Virus record (IMG/VR): IMGVR_UViG_3300028790_000012
Span: 1 to 33,791 of that record
Origin: a virus
Direction: 5' to 3' (one strand)
DNA length: 33,791 bases
Both the position numbers and the translations under genes were made by a program. The notes below the pieces were generated by a model. That model did not search any database. It worked only from the letters and a program-made list of their open reading frames with translations, and was not told the origin of the DNA. Below, piece by piece: positions 22,362 through 28,953 of this stretch (positions within the stretch are counted from its first letter, which is position 1; each line of letters begins with the position of its first letter).

Positions 22362-22936
22362 GCGTCGGGCCTCCAGAGCAGGACGGAGCCCGCCTCCTGC
22401 GGCTCGGCCAGCCCTTCCGGGGCTTCGCGGTGTTCGTACAGGGCCGCGGCCCGGCGCAGGATCGCGCGGCGCACGCTCGGCGAGAGCTCGTCCGCGGTGG
22501 CACAGCCCGCCGTGAACGTGAACAGGCCCCCGGCCGGCGCGGCGACGAGCGCCGGGGCGCCCAGCACGCAGGAGCCCACGCCGCCCGGGTCGGTCTGGAA
22601 CACCTCGTAATCGAGCGACACGTCGAGGCCGTCCGCGTCGAGCACGACGAGGGTCGTGACGTTGTTGAAGGGCAGCTTCATCAGCACGCGCTCGCCCGGC
22701 ACCGTCACGCCGCACGCATCCCACCACGGCGTCCACAGCGCCTCGGGCTGCAGCACGATCACGCGCTCGAAGAACGTCGCGTTCGTCTGGCGCTCGATGT
22801 CGTCGATCGCCTGCGCGACCTGGTCGGTGATGAAGAGGTCGTCGCGCGTGTGGCGCACGCGCATCTGGGACTTCGCGAGGTCGAGCAGCGCGGCCGGCAA
22901 GCCCGCGCGATCGATGGAGTCGACGGTGTAGCTCAT
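22358..22936 (-). CDS. Head-tail connector (gp6/Gp15-like adaptor)
   Basis: A 192-residue helical protein starting at the ATG at 22936 and coupled on both sides by ATGA. It has the LAKSQMRVRHTRDDLFITDQVAQAIDDIERQTNATFFER opening that is characteristic of phage connector adaptors. A tail of helices follows (SVRRAILRRAAALYEHREAPE). Twelve copies would form the adaptor ring under the portal. Neighbouring genes, the portal upstream and the stopper downstream, confirm the module. Confidence 0.88.
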   Translation of the reverse strand: MSYTVDSIDRAGLPAALLDLAKSQMRVRHTRDDLFITDQVAQAIDDIERQTNATFFERVIVLQPEALWTPWWDACGVTVPGERVLMKLPFNNVTTLVVLDADGLDVSLDYEVFQTDPGGVGSCVLGAPALVAAPAGGLFTFTAGCATADELSPSVRRAILRRAAALYEHREAPEGLAEPQEAGSVLLWRPDA

Positions 22937-23721
22937 GCGTCGGCCCTCCGCAGGGTGCGCACCTCGTCGACGATCGCGTCGACGAGCGGCTCCAGTGCCA
23001 GCGTCTCGGTGCGGCGCGCTCGCTCGCGCCCCGTCGCCCAGGTGATCGCAAGGCCGAGGGTGTCGGCGTCGAAGGCGAGCGCCTCGATGGTGTCGCCCGC
23101 CTCGCCCGGCGCGCCGGGTTGTCCGGGTAGACCCTGAGCCCCCCGCTCACCGGGTGAGCCATCGCGTCCGGCTCGGCCGCGCCCGGCGACGACCGTATCC
23201 GCGCCCCCGGCATGCAGGACGAGCCCGAAGTCGCGCACGTACAGGTCGCCCTCGACGTAGGTCGCGCCCTCGCGCCAGGGCGGCGCGAGCCGAAAACCGG
23301 CGCTGCCGATGCGCGCCCAGTCCTCGGGGGCGTCGGGGCCAGGCGCCGCGGCCGTGTCGCGCAACGCGCGCCAGTGCTGGCCGATGAACGCCTGCACGAG
23401 CGCGCCCTCCCGGTAGACGCCCGGCACCCAGGACGCGGCCTCGATGCCGGCGCCGTCGTGACCCGCTGGACCGGCCTCGCCGCGCTCGCCAGGGGCGCCG
23501 GGCTCGCCGGCCGGTCCGGGCTCCCCCGCGGCGCCGGGCTCGCCCGCAGGACCGGGCTCGCCGCGTTCGGGGGGCGGGCGCCGCTCCAGCGCGTCGACCT
23601 GGCGGCGCAGCGCGTCGAGCTCGGCGCGCACGGGGGCGAGCTCCGAGCGGATGACCTCGCCCACCGTCACGCCGAGCTCGTGCAAGCCCAGCACTTCGAG
23701 CGCCGACAGTCCTGCATTCAT
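22933..23721 (-). CDS. Collagen-like (Gly-X-Y) phage structural protein
   Basis: A 262-residue protein from an ATG at 23721 overlapping the portal stop (ATGA). Residues about 10-48 form a helical, possibly coiled-coil head (VRAELDALRRQVDALERR). A Gly-X-Y triplet tract at about 54-90 (GEPGPAGEPGAAGEPGPAGE and on) follows, then a Trp/Tyr-rich globular part (WVPGVYREGALVQAFIGQHW) of the carbohydrate-binding type. A second Gly-X-Y tract lies at about 183-210, followed by a C-terminal helix. Bacteriophage collagen-like proteins are usually fibre shafts. Here the gene lies between portal and connector, so it may be a head fibre or decoration protein. A role in surface or mucus adhesion is possible. 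Confidence 0.8.
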   Translation of the reverse strand: MNAGLSALEVLGLHELGVTVGEVIRSELAPVRAELDALRRQVDALERRPPPERGEPGPAGEPGAAGEPGPAGEPGAPGERGEAGPAGHDGAGIEAASWVPGVYREGALVQAFIGQHWRALRDTAAAPGPDAPEDWARIGSAGFRLAPPWREGATYVEGDLYVRDFGLVLHAGGADTVVAGRGRAGRDGSPGERGAQGLPGQPGAPGEAGDTIEALAFDADTLGLAITWATGRERARRTETLALEPLVDAIVDEVRTLRRADA

Positions 23722-25181
23722 GATCGCGCCTCGCAGGTTTGAACAATCGCCGCGCGCAGGATCGCCGCGCGTGCGGCCATCAGTGCTTTCGCGGCGCTAC
23801 CATCGTCACCGCTCGCGCCGGCGTTCGGCGGTGATCCATCGGACGCGTTGCCGTCCCCGCTCGCCGGCGGTGCGCCGGCCGCTGGCGCCGGTGCGGGCAC
23901 CCCGGCCGGCTTGGGCTCGGTGCCCATCGGTACCATCTGCGCCTGCAGGTACGGCTGATCGCCGAACGGCACCGGGGACAGACCCTCCCTGGAGCGCGCC
24001 TCGTTGGGCGTCATCAGCCCGCCCTGGATCGCCTTGCACGTCGCATCGATGCGCCCGGCGAAGTCCGAGCGCAGCAACGCCCGCACGTCGAGCTCGACGT
24101 AGTCGCTCGGCGACTGCAACCCGAAGAGGGCGTCCAGCGATCGCTCGATGTTCTCCAGCAGCGCGCCGAGCGACACCGCGAGCCACTGATTGACGAGCGC
24201 CTCGACGTTGGTCAGGGTCGCGTGCGTCAGGTCGCCGATCACGGGCAGCGGCACCCCGAACACGCGCGCGATGTCCTCGATGGACAGGCGCTGCGCCTCG
24301 ATGAGTTGCGCGTCGACGGAAGAGATCGCGAACGGCGCGAACTTCAGCCCGTTCGACAGGATCGGCATGCCGCCGTTTTCCAGCCGCGCCGCCTGCTCGT
24401 CGAACGCGGTGCGCAGTTCGCGCATCTTGTCGGTCGTCATCGCCATATCGGTGGACAGCGCGCCCGAGGGGCGGCGCATCTGGCTGAAGAACGACAGTTG
24501 CGAGCGTTGCAAGGTGACGTTGATGCCTGCGGCCATCGCGGCGGAAGCGAGCGGCGTCTCCCCGATGAGCGGGTGGCGCGGGCAGTAGGTGCGCAGGTGC
24601 AGCACGTCGGTGGCGCGGGCCATGCCGGACGTGGTGTCGACGATCGGCAGGTCGGGCGCGAGCGGGTTGTCGCCGAGCGCGTAGAAGATCGTGCCGTCCT
24701 CGGCGACGTAGGGCGCGCACGAGCCGTGCGGCATGCGCCAGAGCGCGACGACCTCGCCGCGCGCGTTGCGCATCGCCACCGCGTAGGCCGCGCCCTCGAA
24801 CTGGAGCGCGGCGACCATGTTCAGGATGAACTGCGGCCACGTCTCGGCGGCGTTGGGCTTGCGCAGCACGCGCGACGCGGCGCTCGTCGTCACCGTCGTG
24901 ACGTTGCCTTTTTCGTCGACGTGCTTGTGCGCGGCGTAGCACTGCGAGACGGCCCGCGCGTTGGACAGCACCGCGGCATAGGCCGCGGGGATGAGTCGGC
25001 CCTCGTAGCCACCGATCGCCAGCCCACGCTGGAAGCCGTCCTCGATGCGCCCGAGCGGGAACAGGTGCCCGAGGTGGCCGGTCGCGAAGAACGGGCCGCG
25101 CCAGGAACCTTCCGGTCCGCCGAACAGATCCTTCACGCGCGCGGTCAGGCGCTCGATCCAGGGGCGGCGGGCGTCGGCCAT
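23718..25181 (-). CDS. HK97-type portal protein
   Basis: A 487-residue protein from the ATG at 25181. The central region contains LRTYCPRHPLIGETPLASAAMAAGINVTLQRSQLSFF. It is followed by the helix PSGALSTDMAMTTDKMRELRTAFDEQ, then GGMPILSNGLKFAPFAISSVDAQLIEAQRLSIEDIARVFGVPLPVIG. This last pattern is diagnostic of HK97-family portals. The C-terminal 80 residues are Ala/Pro/Gly-rich and disordered. Twelve copies form the DNA gate at the capsid vertex. Unusually, the gene lies after the capsid gene in transcription order. Confidence 0.93.
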   Translation of the reverse strand: MADARRPWIERLTARVKDLFGGPEGSWRGPFFATGHLGHLFPLGRIEDGFQRGLAIGGYEGRLIPAAYAAVLSNARAVSQCYAAHKHVDEKGNVTTVTTSAASRVLRKPNAAETWPQFILNMVAALQFEGAAYAVAMRNARGEVVALWRMPHGSCAPYVAEDGTIFYALGDNPLAPDLPIVDTTSGMARATDVLHLRTYCPRHPLIGETPLASAAMAAGINVTLQRSQLSFFSQMRRPSGALSTDMAMTTDKMRELRTAFDEQAARLENGGMPILSNGLKFAPFAISSVDAQLIEAQRLSIEDIARVFGVPLPVIGDLTHATLTNVEALVNQWLAVSLGALLENIERSLDALFGLQSPSDYVELDVRALLRSDFAGRIDATCKAIQGGLMTPNEARSREGLSPVPFGDQPYLQAQMVPMGTEPKPAGVPAPAPAAGAPPASGDGNASDGSPPNAGASGDDGSAAKALMAARAAILRAAIVQTCEARS

Positions 25182-25195
25182 CGCGGGGTGCGCCT

Positions 25196-25498
25196 TCAGC
25201 GGCGCCGACGCGCGTTCGCCTGCAGGTCGGTGGTCTGGTAGACGCCCGCCCGGCGCGCGGGGTTTACCGCAGCACGCGCCGCTCCGACGGCGGGCAGGAC
25301 GAGCACCCGGGGCGCAGGTGCTGCGGCGGGCGTTGCGGCACGCGCAGCTGCTCCCCCGCGCCTCGGGGTCGCCCGTGCGGAGGATACCGCACCCGGGGCG
25401 TCATCCTCGCGCGTGGCCGGAAGCGCGACCTCGTCGAGCTCGTGATCGTCGAGCGCGACGACGAGGGTCAGGCCCCCCGGGGGATCGTCTTCGATCAC
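25196..25498 (-). CDS. Small hypothetical protein, low-complexity C-terminus
   Basis: A 100-residue frame from a GTG at 25498 with GGAGG 8 nt upstream, overlapping the preceding stop as GTGA. Residues 1-30 are acidic and hydrophobic (GGLTLVVALDDHELDEVALPATRE). The rest is an Ala/Pro/Arg-rich tract ending in a basic tail. Such composition could be disordered. It lies between the capsid cluster and the portal. No family is recognised. Support is the ribosome site and the coupling. Confidence 0.55.
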   Translation of the reverse strand: MIEDDPPGGLTLVVALDDHELDEVALPATREDDAPGAVSSARATPRRGGAAARAATPAAAPAPRVLVLPAVGAARAAVNPARRAGVYQTTDLQANARRRR

Positions 25499-25728
25499 TT
25501 CACGATCCTCCGGGGCTTCGCCGGCGCGGCGTCGGGCGCGGCCGGCGCGGCCCGGCGCGCGGGCTTCGTGTCGATGGGGCGCAGGAGCCGATCGCCGATG
25601 CGGGGGTCTTGCGCCAGGTCGGCCGCGATCAGGCGCTCGGCCACGTCCTCGTCGCACTCGACGATGCCCGTGGCCCCGCCGAGGTCGTCGAGCGGGCGGG
25701 GGGCCCAGACGACGGTGCGGCGCGTCAT
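25495..25728 (-). CDS. Small hypothetical protein after the capsid gene
   Basis: A 77-residue protein with ATG at 25728 overlapping the capsid stop (ATGA). The N-terminal 50 residues look globular (VVWAPRPLDDLGGATGIVECDEDVAERLIAADLAQ), with a pattern common to small phage head proteins that follow the capsid gene. The C-terminal third is an Ala/Pro/Lys-rich tail. It may be a head-completion or decoration component, by position only. Confidence 0.65.
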   Translation of the reverse strand: MTRRTVVWAPRPLDDLGGATGIVECDEDVAERLIAADLAQDPRIGDRLLRPIDTKPARRAAPAAPDAAPAKPRRIVK

Positions 25729-27758
25729 GCGTGCCACGCCACGGCCGAGAGCGCCTGAACGGCGCCCGCGCGCATGACGGCCCAGTCGATTTCCCAGAGT
25801 GCACGCAGCGCGGCCGAGTTCGTCTGGAAGAGGGATCGCACGGGCGCGGCGACCACCGCGCCGGCCGAGATCGGCAGCGGCGTCGTGTCGTCTTCGTGGA
25901 GCGTCGCGACATCGGTGCCGACGAACGAGGGCGCGCCGCCTGCGAAGCTGACGCCCGAGCCGTCGATGAGCAGCACGATGTCCAGCGGCACGGTGGTCGA
26001 GGTGATCACCGGGAAGCCGAGCAGCGTCCCGCCCTGGGTCGTGGTGCCCGGGAAGGCGGGGTTCCCGATCGCCGTGAGCGAGAAGGCCAGCCATGACGCA
26101 TTGACGGGATTCATGACCCAGACCGGGCGCTTGAGCAGACCCGCGGCGCCCATCGCCGAGACCATCGATTGCAGGTCGGCCGTGATCGCCGCAACGCCGG
26201 CACCCGTCGAGAGCCGATTGGCGTTGCCCGGCAGGTTCGCGCGGATGCCGCCCGGGCTGACGCCAGCGATCGGCGGGGTCAGCGAGACGAAGTAGGCGTC
26301 GAGCATGATCGCCGTGTCTTCGAGCATCCAGGTGCGGATCGCCTGCTCGATGTTCGGGGTCGAGCGCTCGAAGAGTTCGTTCGTGAACGTGCCGATCACG
26401 CCGAGCGACTTCGGCGTGAGGGTCTTCGAAGACAGCTTCGCGGCGCCGACGCGAATCGGCGCGCCCTCGGCCCGGAAGGCGCCGGCCAGGTTTGGCGTCG
26501 CGACCGGGTCGCGCATCGGAATCTTGATGGAGTTGTAGCCGTCGAAGGAGTAGCGCTCCATCGGGATGCGGGGCACGACCGACTCGGGGGCGAGTAGCTC
26601 CATGAAGGCGCCGAAGGTGTCGCGCACGAGCTCCGCGGCCCAGCCCGGGACGTTCGTCATCGCGGGGTTCTGCGCTGCCTTCGTGCACACGCGCGCGACC
26701 GTGGCCGTCCCCTCGTCGTTGGGGTAACGCGAGCGCATGAGTTCTTCGAACGGCTTGCGCGTGACGTGCGCTTCGAGCGCGAGGATGGCCGAGCGCACGA
26801 TGAGGTTGGCGTCCGGCTTCGGGCGGCGGCGGATGATCGCGGCTGAGCCGCCTGCGGCGGCAGGCGTCGTCGCCGCCGCGGCGCCCGAACGCTGCACGCT
26901 GCCGGCCGGCGTCGCCCCTGCGGCGAGCGCGACCTCCGTCTGGCGCAGCAGGTCAAGCGACTTCGTCGTGCGGCTGACGCGGGCCAGGAGTTCCTCGACC
27001 TGCGCCTGGGCGGCGTCGGTGGCGTCGTCGGCGAGCGCGTTCTGGGCGGCGTCGAGCGCGTCGCGTTGATCGACGAGGGCGGCTTCGGCCGCGGTGATGC
27101 GTTCGGCGAGCGTGGGCATGGAAGTCTTTCCGACGACGGCGCGGGTCGCGACAGGACGCTGGCCGGGGGCAACAGGGGACGCCGCGGGCGTGGCGAGCAG
27201 CTGCTCGAACGTCGTGCGGTCGGTGGGCGAGAGCAGGCTCTTGGCGAGCGACAGCGCATCCGGGTTCGCGGGCACGACCACGACGGACGCTTCGACAAGC
27301 GCCGAGCGCTGGTAGCGTTCGCCCGTGATCCGATCGTTCGCCGCGTCGCGGATGTACTCGCTGGCGAGGGGCACGAAGCCGATCGACGCGGCCAGGCGCA
27401 GGCCGGCATCGAGCAGTGCGCGCACGAGGTCGGCGGCGCGGCTGATGCCCTTTTCCAGGAGCACGAGCTCGGCGGTCGTGCGCGTGCCGGCGCGCTTGAA
27501 GTCCGTCCAGTGCCCGATCAGGTCCCACATCGAGCCGCCGTGATCGATCTGGGCGGGGATGCGGTCGCTGATCAACTCCATGCCGGACTGCACGACCACG
27601 TCGCCCATGAGGTCGACCGACTCGGAGGACAGCACGAAGCGCGGCCCCTTGCCGGGGGTCGTCGAGCGTTCGCAGAGTTCGCCGGCGACCTTGCGCACGA
27701 CGGCCGAGGCGGCAGCGGCGCTAGCGGTTCGGGAGGGGAAGAGCGCCAGGGACGACAC
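25725..27758 (-). CDS. Prohead protease fused to HK97-fold major capsid protein
   Basis: A 677-residue protein from a GTG at 27758 with AAAGG upstream. Residues about 35-190 are a U35-type prohead protease: His73 in IDHGG is the likely catalytic His and Ser158 in LVEASVVVVPANPDAL the likely nucleophile. Residues about 214-280 form a charged coiled-coil delta/scaffold-like segment, and an Ala-rich linker with an RRRPKP basic stretch follows near 310. Residues about 320-677 are HK97-type capsid (PGWAAELVRDTFGAFMELLAPESVVPRIPM and on). Autoproteolysis would free the mature capsid subunit. An in-frame ATG at 27119 preceded by GGAAAG could give a protease-free scaffold-capsid product. Confidence 0.9.
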   Translation of the reverse strand: MSSLALFPSRTASAAAASAVVRKVAGELCERSTTPGKGPRFVLSSESVDLMGDVVVQSGMELISDRIPAQIDHGGSMWDLIGHWTDFKRAGTRTTAELVLLEKGISRAADLVRALLDAGLRLAASIGFVPLASEYIRDAANDRITGERYQRSALVEASVVVVPANPDALSLAKSLLSPTDRTTFEQLLATPAASPVAPGQRPVATRAVVGKTSMPTLAERITAAEAALVDQRDALDAAQNALADDATDAAQAQVEELLARVSRTTKSLDLLRQTEVALAAGATPAGSVQRSGAAAATTPAAAGGSAAIIRRRPKPDANLIVRSAILALEAHVTRKPFEELMRSRYPNDEGTATVARVCTKAAQNPAMTNVPGWAAELVRDTFGAFMELLAPESVVPRIPMERYSFDGYNSIKIPMRDPVATPNLAGAFRAEGAPIRVGAAKLSSKTLTPKSLGVIGTFTNELFERSTPNIEQAIRTWMLEDTAIMLDAYFVSLTPPIAGVSPGGIRANLPGNANRLSTGAGVAAITADLQSMVSAMGAAGLLKRPVWVMNPVNASWLAFSLTAIGNPAFPGTTTQGGTLLGFPVITSTTVPLDIVLLIDGSGVSFAGGAPSFVGTDVATLHEDDTTPLPISAGAVVAAPVRSLFQTNSAALRALWEIDWAVMRAGAVQALSAVAWHA

Positions 27759-27876
27759 GGCCGGACCTTTCAGGGGTCGGCCGAGCCGGGAAACCGTCGC
27801 TCGGGCGGGAGGGGGGCGGCGCGGGCTGCTCCCGGCGCACCGGAAGGGGCGGGCGGTTGCGGGGCGCGTCGCTCAT
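27721..27876 (-). CDS. Doubtful proline-rich short ORF
   Basis: A 51-codon frame from an ATG at 27876 that overlaps the start of the capsid gene by 38 nt in another frame. It is rich in Pro, Arg and Ala and shows some GC3 preference at its beginning, but it has no clear ribosome site and no motif. It could be a leader ORF affecting capsid translation or a chance frame in GC-rich DNA. Confidence 0.2.
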   Translation of the reverse strand: MSDAPRNRPPLPVRREQPAPPPSRPSDGFPARPTPERSGRVVPGALPLPNR

Positions 27877-28082
27877 GCGTTGCGGCGGAGTGTGCCCCGT
27901 GCCTGACCCCCGCGTCAAGTTAGGCGCCTGCTTCGGGTGCGTCGTGTGCAAAACGCGCGCAAAAAGACGCCCCAGGGTCTGCGTTTAGAAACCCTGGGGC
28001 GTGTCGAGGGACAACGGCTCGCGTCAGTGGGAGAACGTGCGCGAGGGGGCTTTCAGCGGGCCCCGTGCCCTGCGGAAAACGG
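27759..28082. promoter_or_regulatory. Intergenic region upstream of the capsid gene
   Basis: A 324-bp spacer separating the small-gene cluster from the capsid gene. It contains the minus-strand terminator at 27961-28002 and one GTGTGCCCC motif at 27890-27898, identical to those in the main control region. A TTGACG hexamer reads leftward at 27918-27913, but no convincing -10 box lies at the right distance. A promoter for the head genes is expected here because of the terminator. The remainder, 28003-28082, shows nothing recognisable. Confidence 0.45.
27961..28002 (-). terminator. Strong minus-strand intrinsic terminator
   Basis: A perfect 12-bp stem, ACGCCCCAGGGT (27967-27978) and ACCCTGGGGCGT (27991-28002), has a 12-nt loop. 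On the minus strand the stem is followed by C and five T residues (27965-27961). It lies 80 nt after the last small gene and would stop the terminase/modification transcript before the head genes. Confidence 0.85.
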
Positions 28083-28340
28083 CTATCCGTTGCGGTCGCT
28101 GCGGCCGGGCTCCCCCTTGGCGATGATGTGCTGGCGCGGGGCCTCGGCCACGGTGCGTAGGATCTCTTGCAGGTGTGGCGCCAGCTCCGGGTCGCCGCTA
28201 AAGGCGACCGCCGCCGCCGCGTCGCGGTGAATCACGATCACGATCACGGCAGCCGGGTCGTCGTTGTGCATGGCTTTGAAGGCCATCTCCGCGACGATGT
28301 TCGCGTTGCGCGAGCGCAGGTCTTTCTGTTCCTCGTTCAT
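28083..28340 (-). CDS. Small hypothetical protein, paralogue of its neighbour
   Basis: An 85-residue protein from an ATG at 28340 that overlaps the preceding TGA. A central strand-helix unit (AVIVIVIHRDAAAAVAFSGDPELAPHLQEILRTVAEAP) resembles the core of the next gene upstream, 28337-28546, in order and spacing. This suggests an old tandem duplication. There is no membrane segment, cysteine cluster or known motif. It is the last gene before the strong terminator. Confidence 0.65.
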   Translation of the reverse strand: MNEEQKDLRSRNANIVAEMAFKAMHNDDPAAVIVIVIHRDAAAAVAFSGDPELAPHLQEILRTVAEAPRQHIIAKGEPGRSDRNG

Positions 28341-28546
28341 GGTGCTGCCCTCCTGGTGTCGCGCTCGATCTGGTCGGCCATGTAGCGCAGCGTCGCCGGC
28401 AATTCGGAAACGACCTCGGGTGGCCCCTGCACCGAGAAGCCGGACCCGGAATGCCCTCGAATGACGACGAGGATGATCGCGCTCGCCTGCGTGGCCACGC
28501 GCACGGCCGTACAGGCGTCGTCGTATTTGCCGGGGCCGTTGCTCAT
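28337..28546 (-). CDS. Small hypothetical protein, paralogue of its neighbour
   Basis: A 69-residue protein. The ATG at 28546 overlaps the upstream TGA and the stop overlaps the next ATG. The core AIILVVIRGHSGSGFSVQGPPEVVSELPATLRYMADQIE matches the plan of the downstream neighbour: a hydrophobic strand, a short loop, a beta strand, a Pro-containing turn and an amphipathic helix. It is probably a compact alpha/beta fold of unknown role. An upstream in-frame extension to 28579 is rejected because of the coupling. Confidence 0.65.
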   Translation of the reverse strand: MSNGPGKYDDACTAVRVATQASAIILVVIRGHSGSGFSVQGPPEVVSELPATLRYMADQIERDTRRAAP

Positions 28547-28875
28547 GCCGCCACCCGCTGGTCGTGATCCTTCAGCCACGCGCGCCGGCGCCGCGCCGCG
28601 GAGCGCTCGAATTGCTTGAAGTCGATTCCGGCACCGAAGCGGACGACGAGCCCGCCTGCCCCGGGGCGTATGTGGTAGACCGCGACGCCCGTGTGGCGGT
28701 TGAAGATCACCGCCTTCTGGTACTGCCCGAGGAACACGCGCACGAGCGCCGCCCGGATCGCGCCTTCTTCGCTCGCCGCCGCACCGCGCGAGACGGTATC
28801 GGCCTCGCGGTCGTTCGCGAGCGTGAAGTAGTGCGTGGCATAGGGACGCTTAATCTCTTTGTCCACTTTTGGCAT
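28543..28875 (-). CDS. Hypothetical protein downstream of TerL
   Basis: A 110-residue protein. The ATG at 28875 is chosen because AAAGGAG lies 9 nt upstream. An earlier GTG at 28902 would place this ribosome site inside the gene. The sequence has a KRPYATHYFTLANDREADTV beginning, a GAIRAALVRVFLGQYQKAVIFNRHTGVAVYHIRPGAGGLVVRFG central beta region and a basic C-terminal helix. It heads a three-gene coupled cluster. The function is unrecognised. Confidence 0.7.
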   Translation of the reverse strand: MPKVDKEIKRPYATHYFTLANDREADTVSRGAAASEEGAIRAALVRVFLGQYQKAVIFNRHTGVAVYHIRPGAGGLVVRFGAGIDFKQFERSAARRRRAWLKDHDQRVAA

Positions 28876-28891
28876 GTGCCTAACTCCTTTA

Positions 28892-28916
28892 CTGCGATCC
28901 ACCGCAGCCAGTGGAT
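28892..28916. promoter_or_regulatory. Overlapping dyads before the small-gene cluster
   Basis: CTGCG (28892-28896) pairs with CGCAG (28903-28907) across the spacer ATCCAC. That spacer (28897-28902) is itself the inverse of GTGGAT at 28911-28916, giving two alternative pairings. The dyads lie in the AT-richer 78-bp gap between TerL and the cluster, about 10 nt upstream of the ribosome site of the first gene. The nested symmetry could be an operator or a small RNA switch, but no T-run follows. Confidence 0.3.
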
Positions 28917-28953
28917 ACTAAACCAATGCAAACCGGACAATCTAGTCTCTCGC

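Noticed and set aside
24222-25241. A 339-codon plus-strand frame opposite the portal gene
   Set aside because: Composition and periodicity explained by the portal codons on the other strand.
27896-27918. Sigma70 promoter with TTGACG as -35 box before the capsid gene
   Set aside because: The hexamer at the right spacing (GCACAC) is a poor -10 box; listed only as part of the intergenic region.
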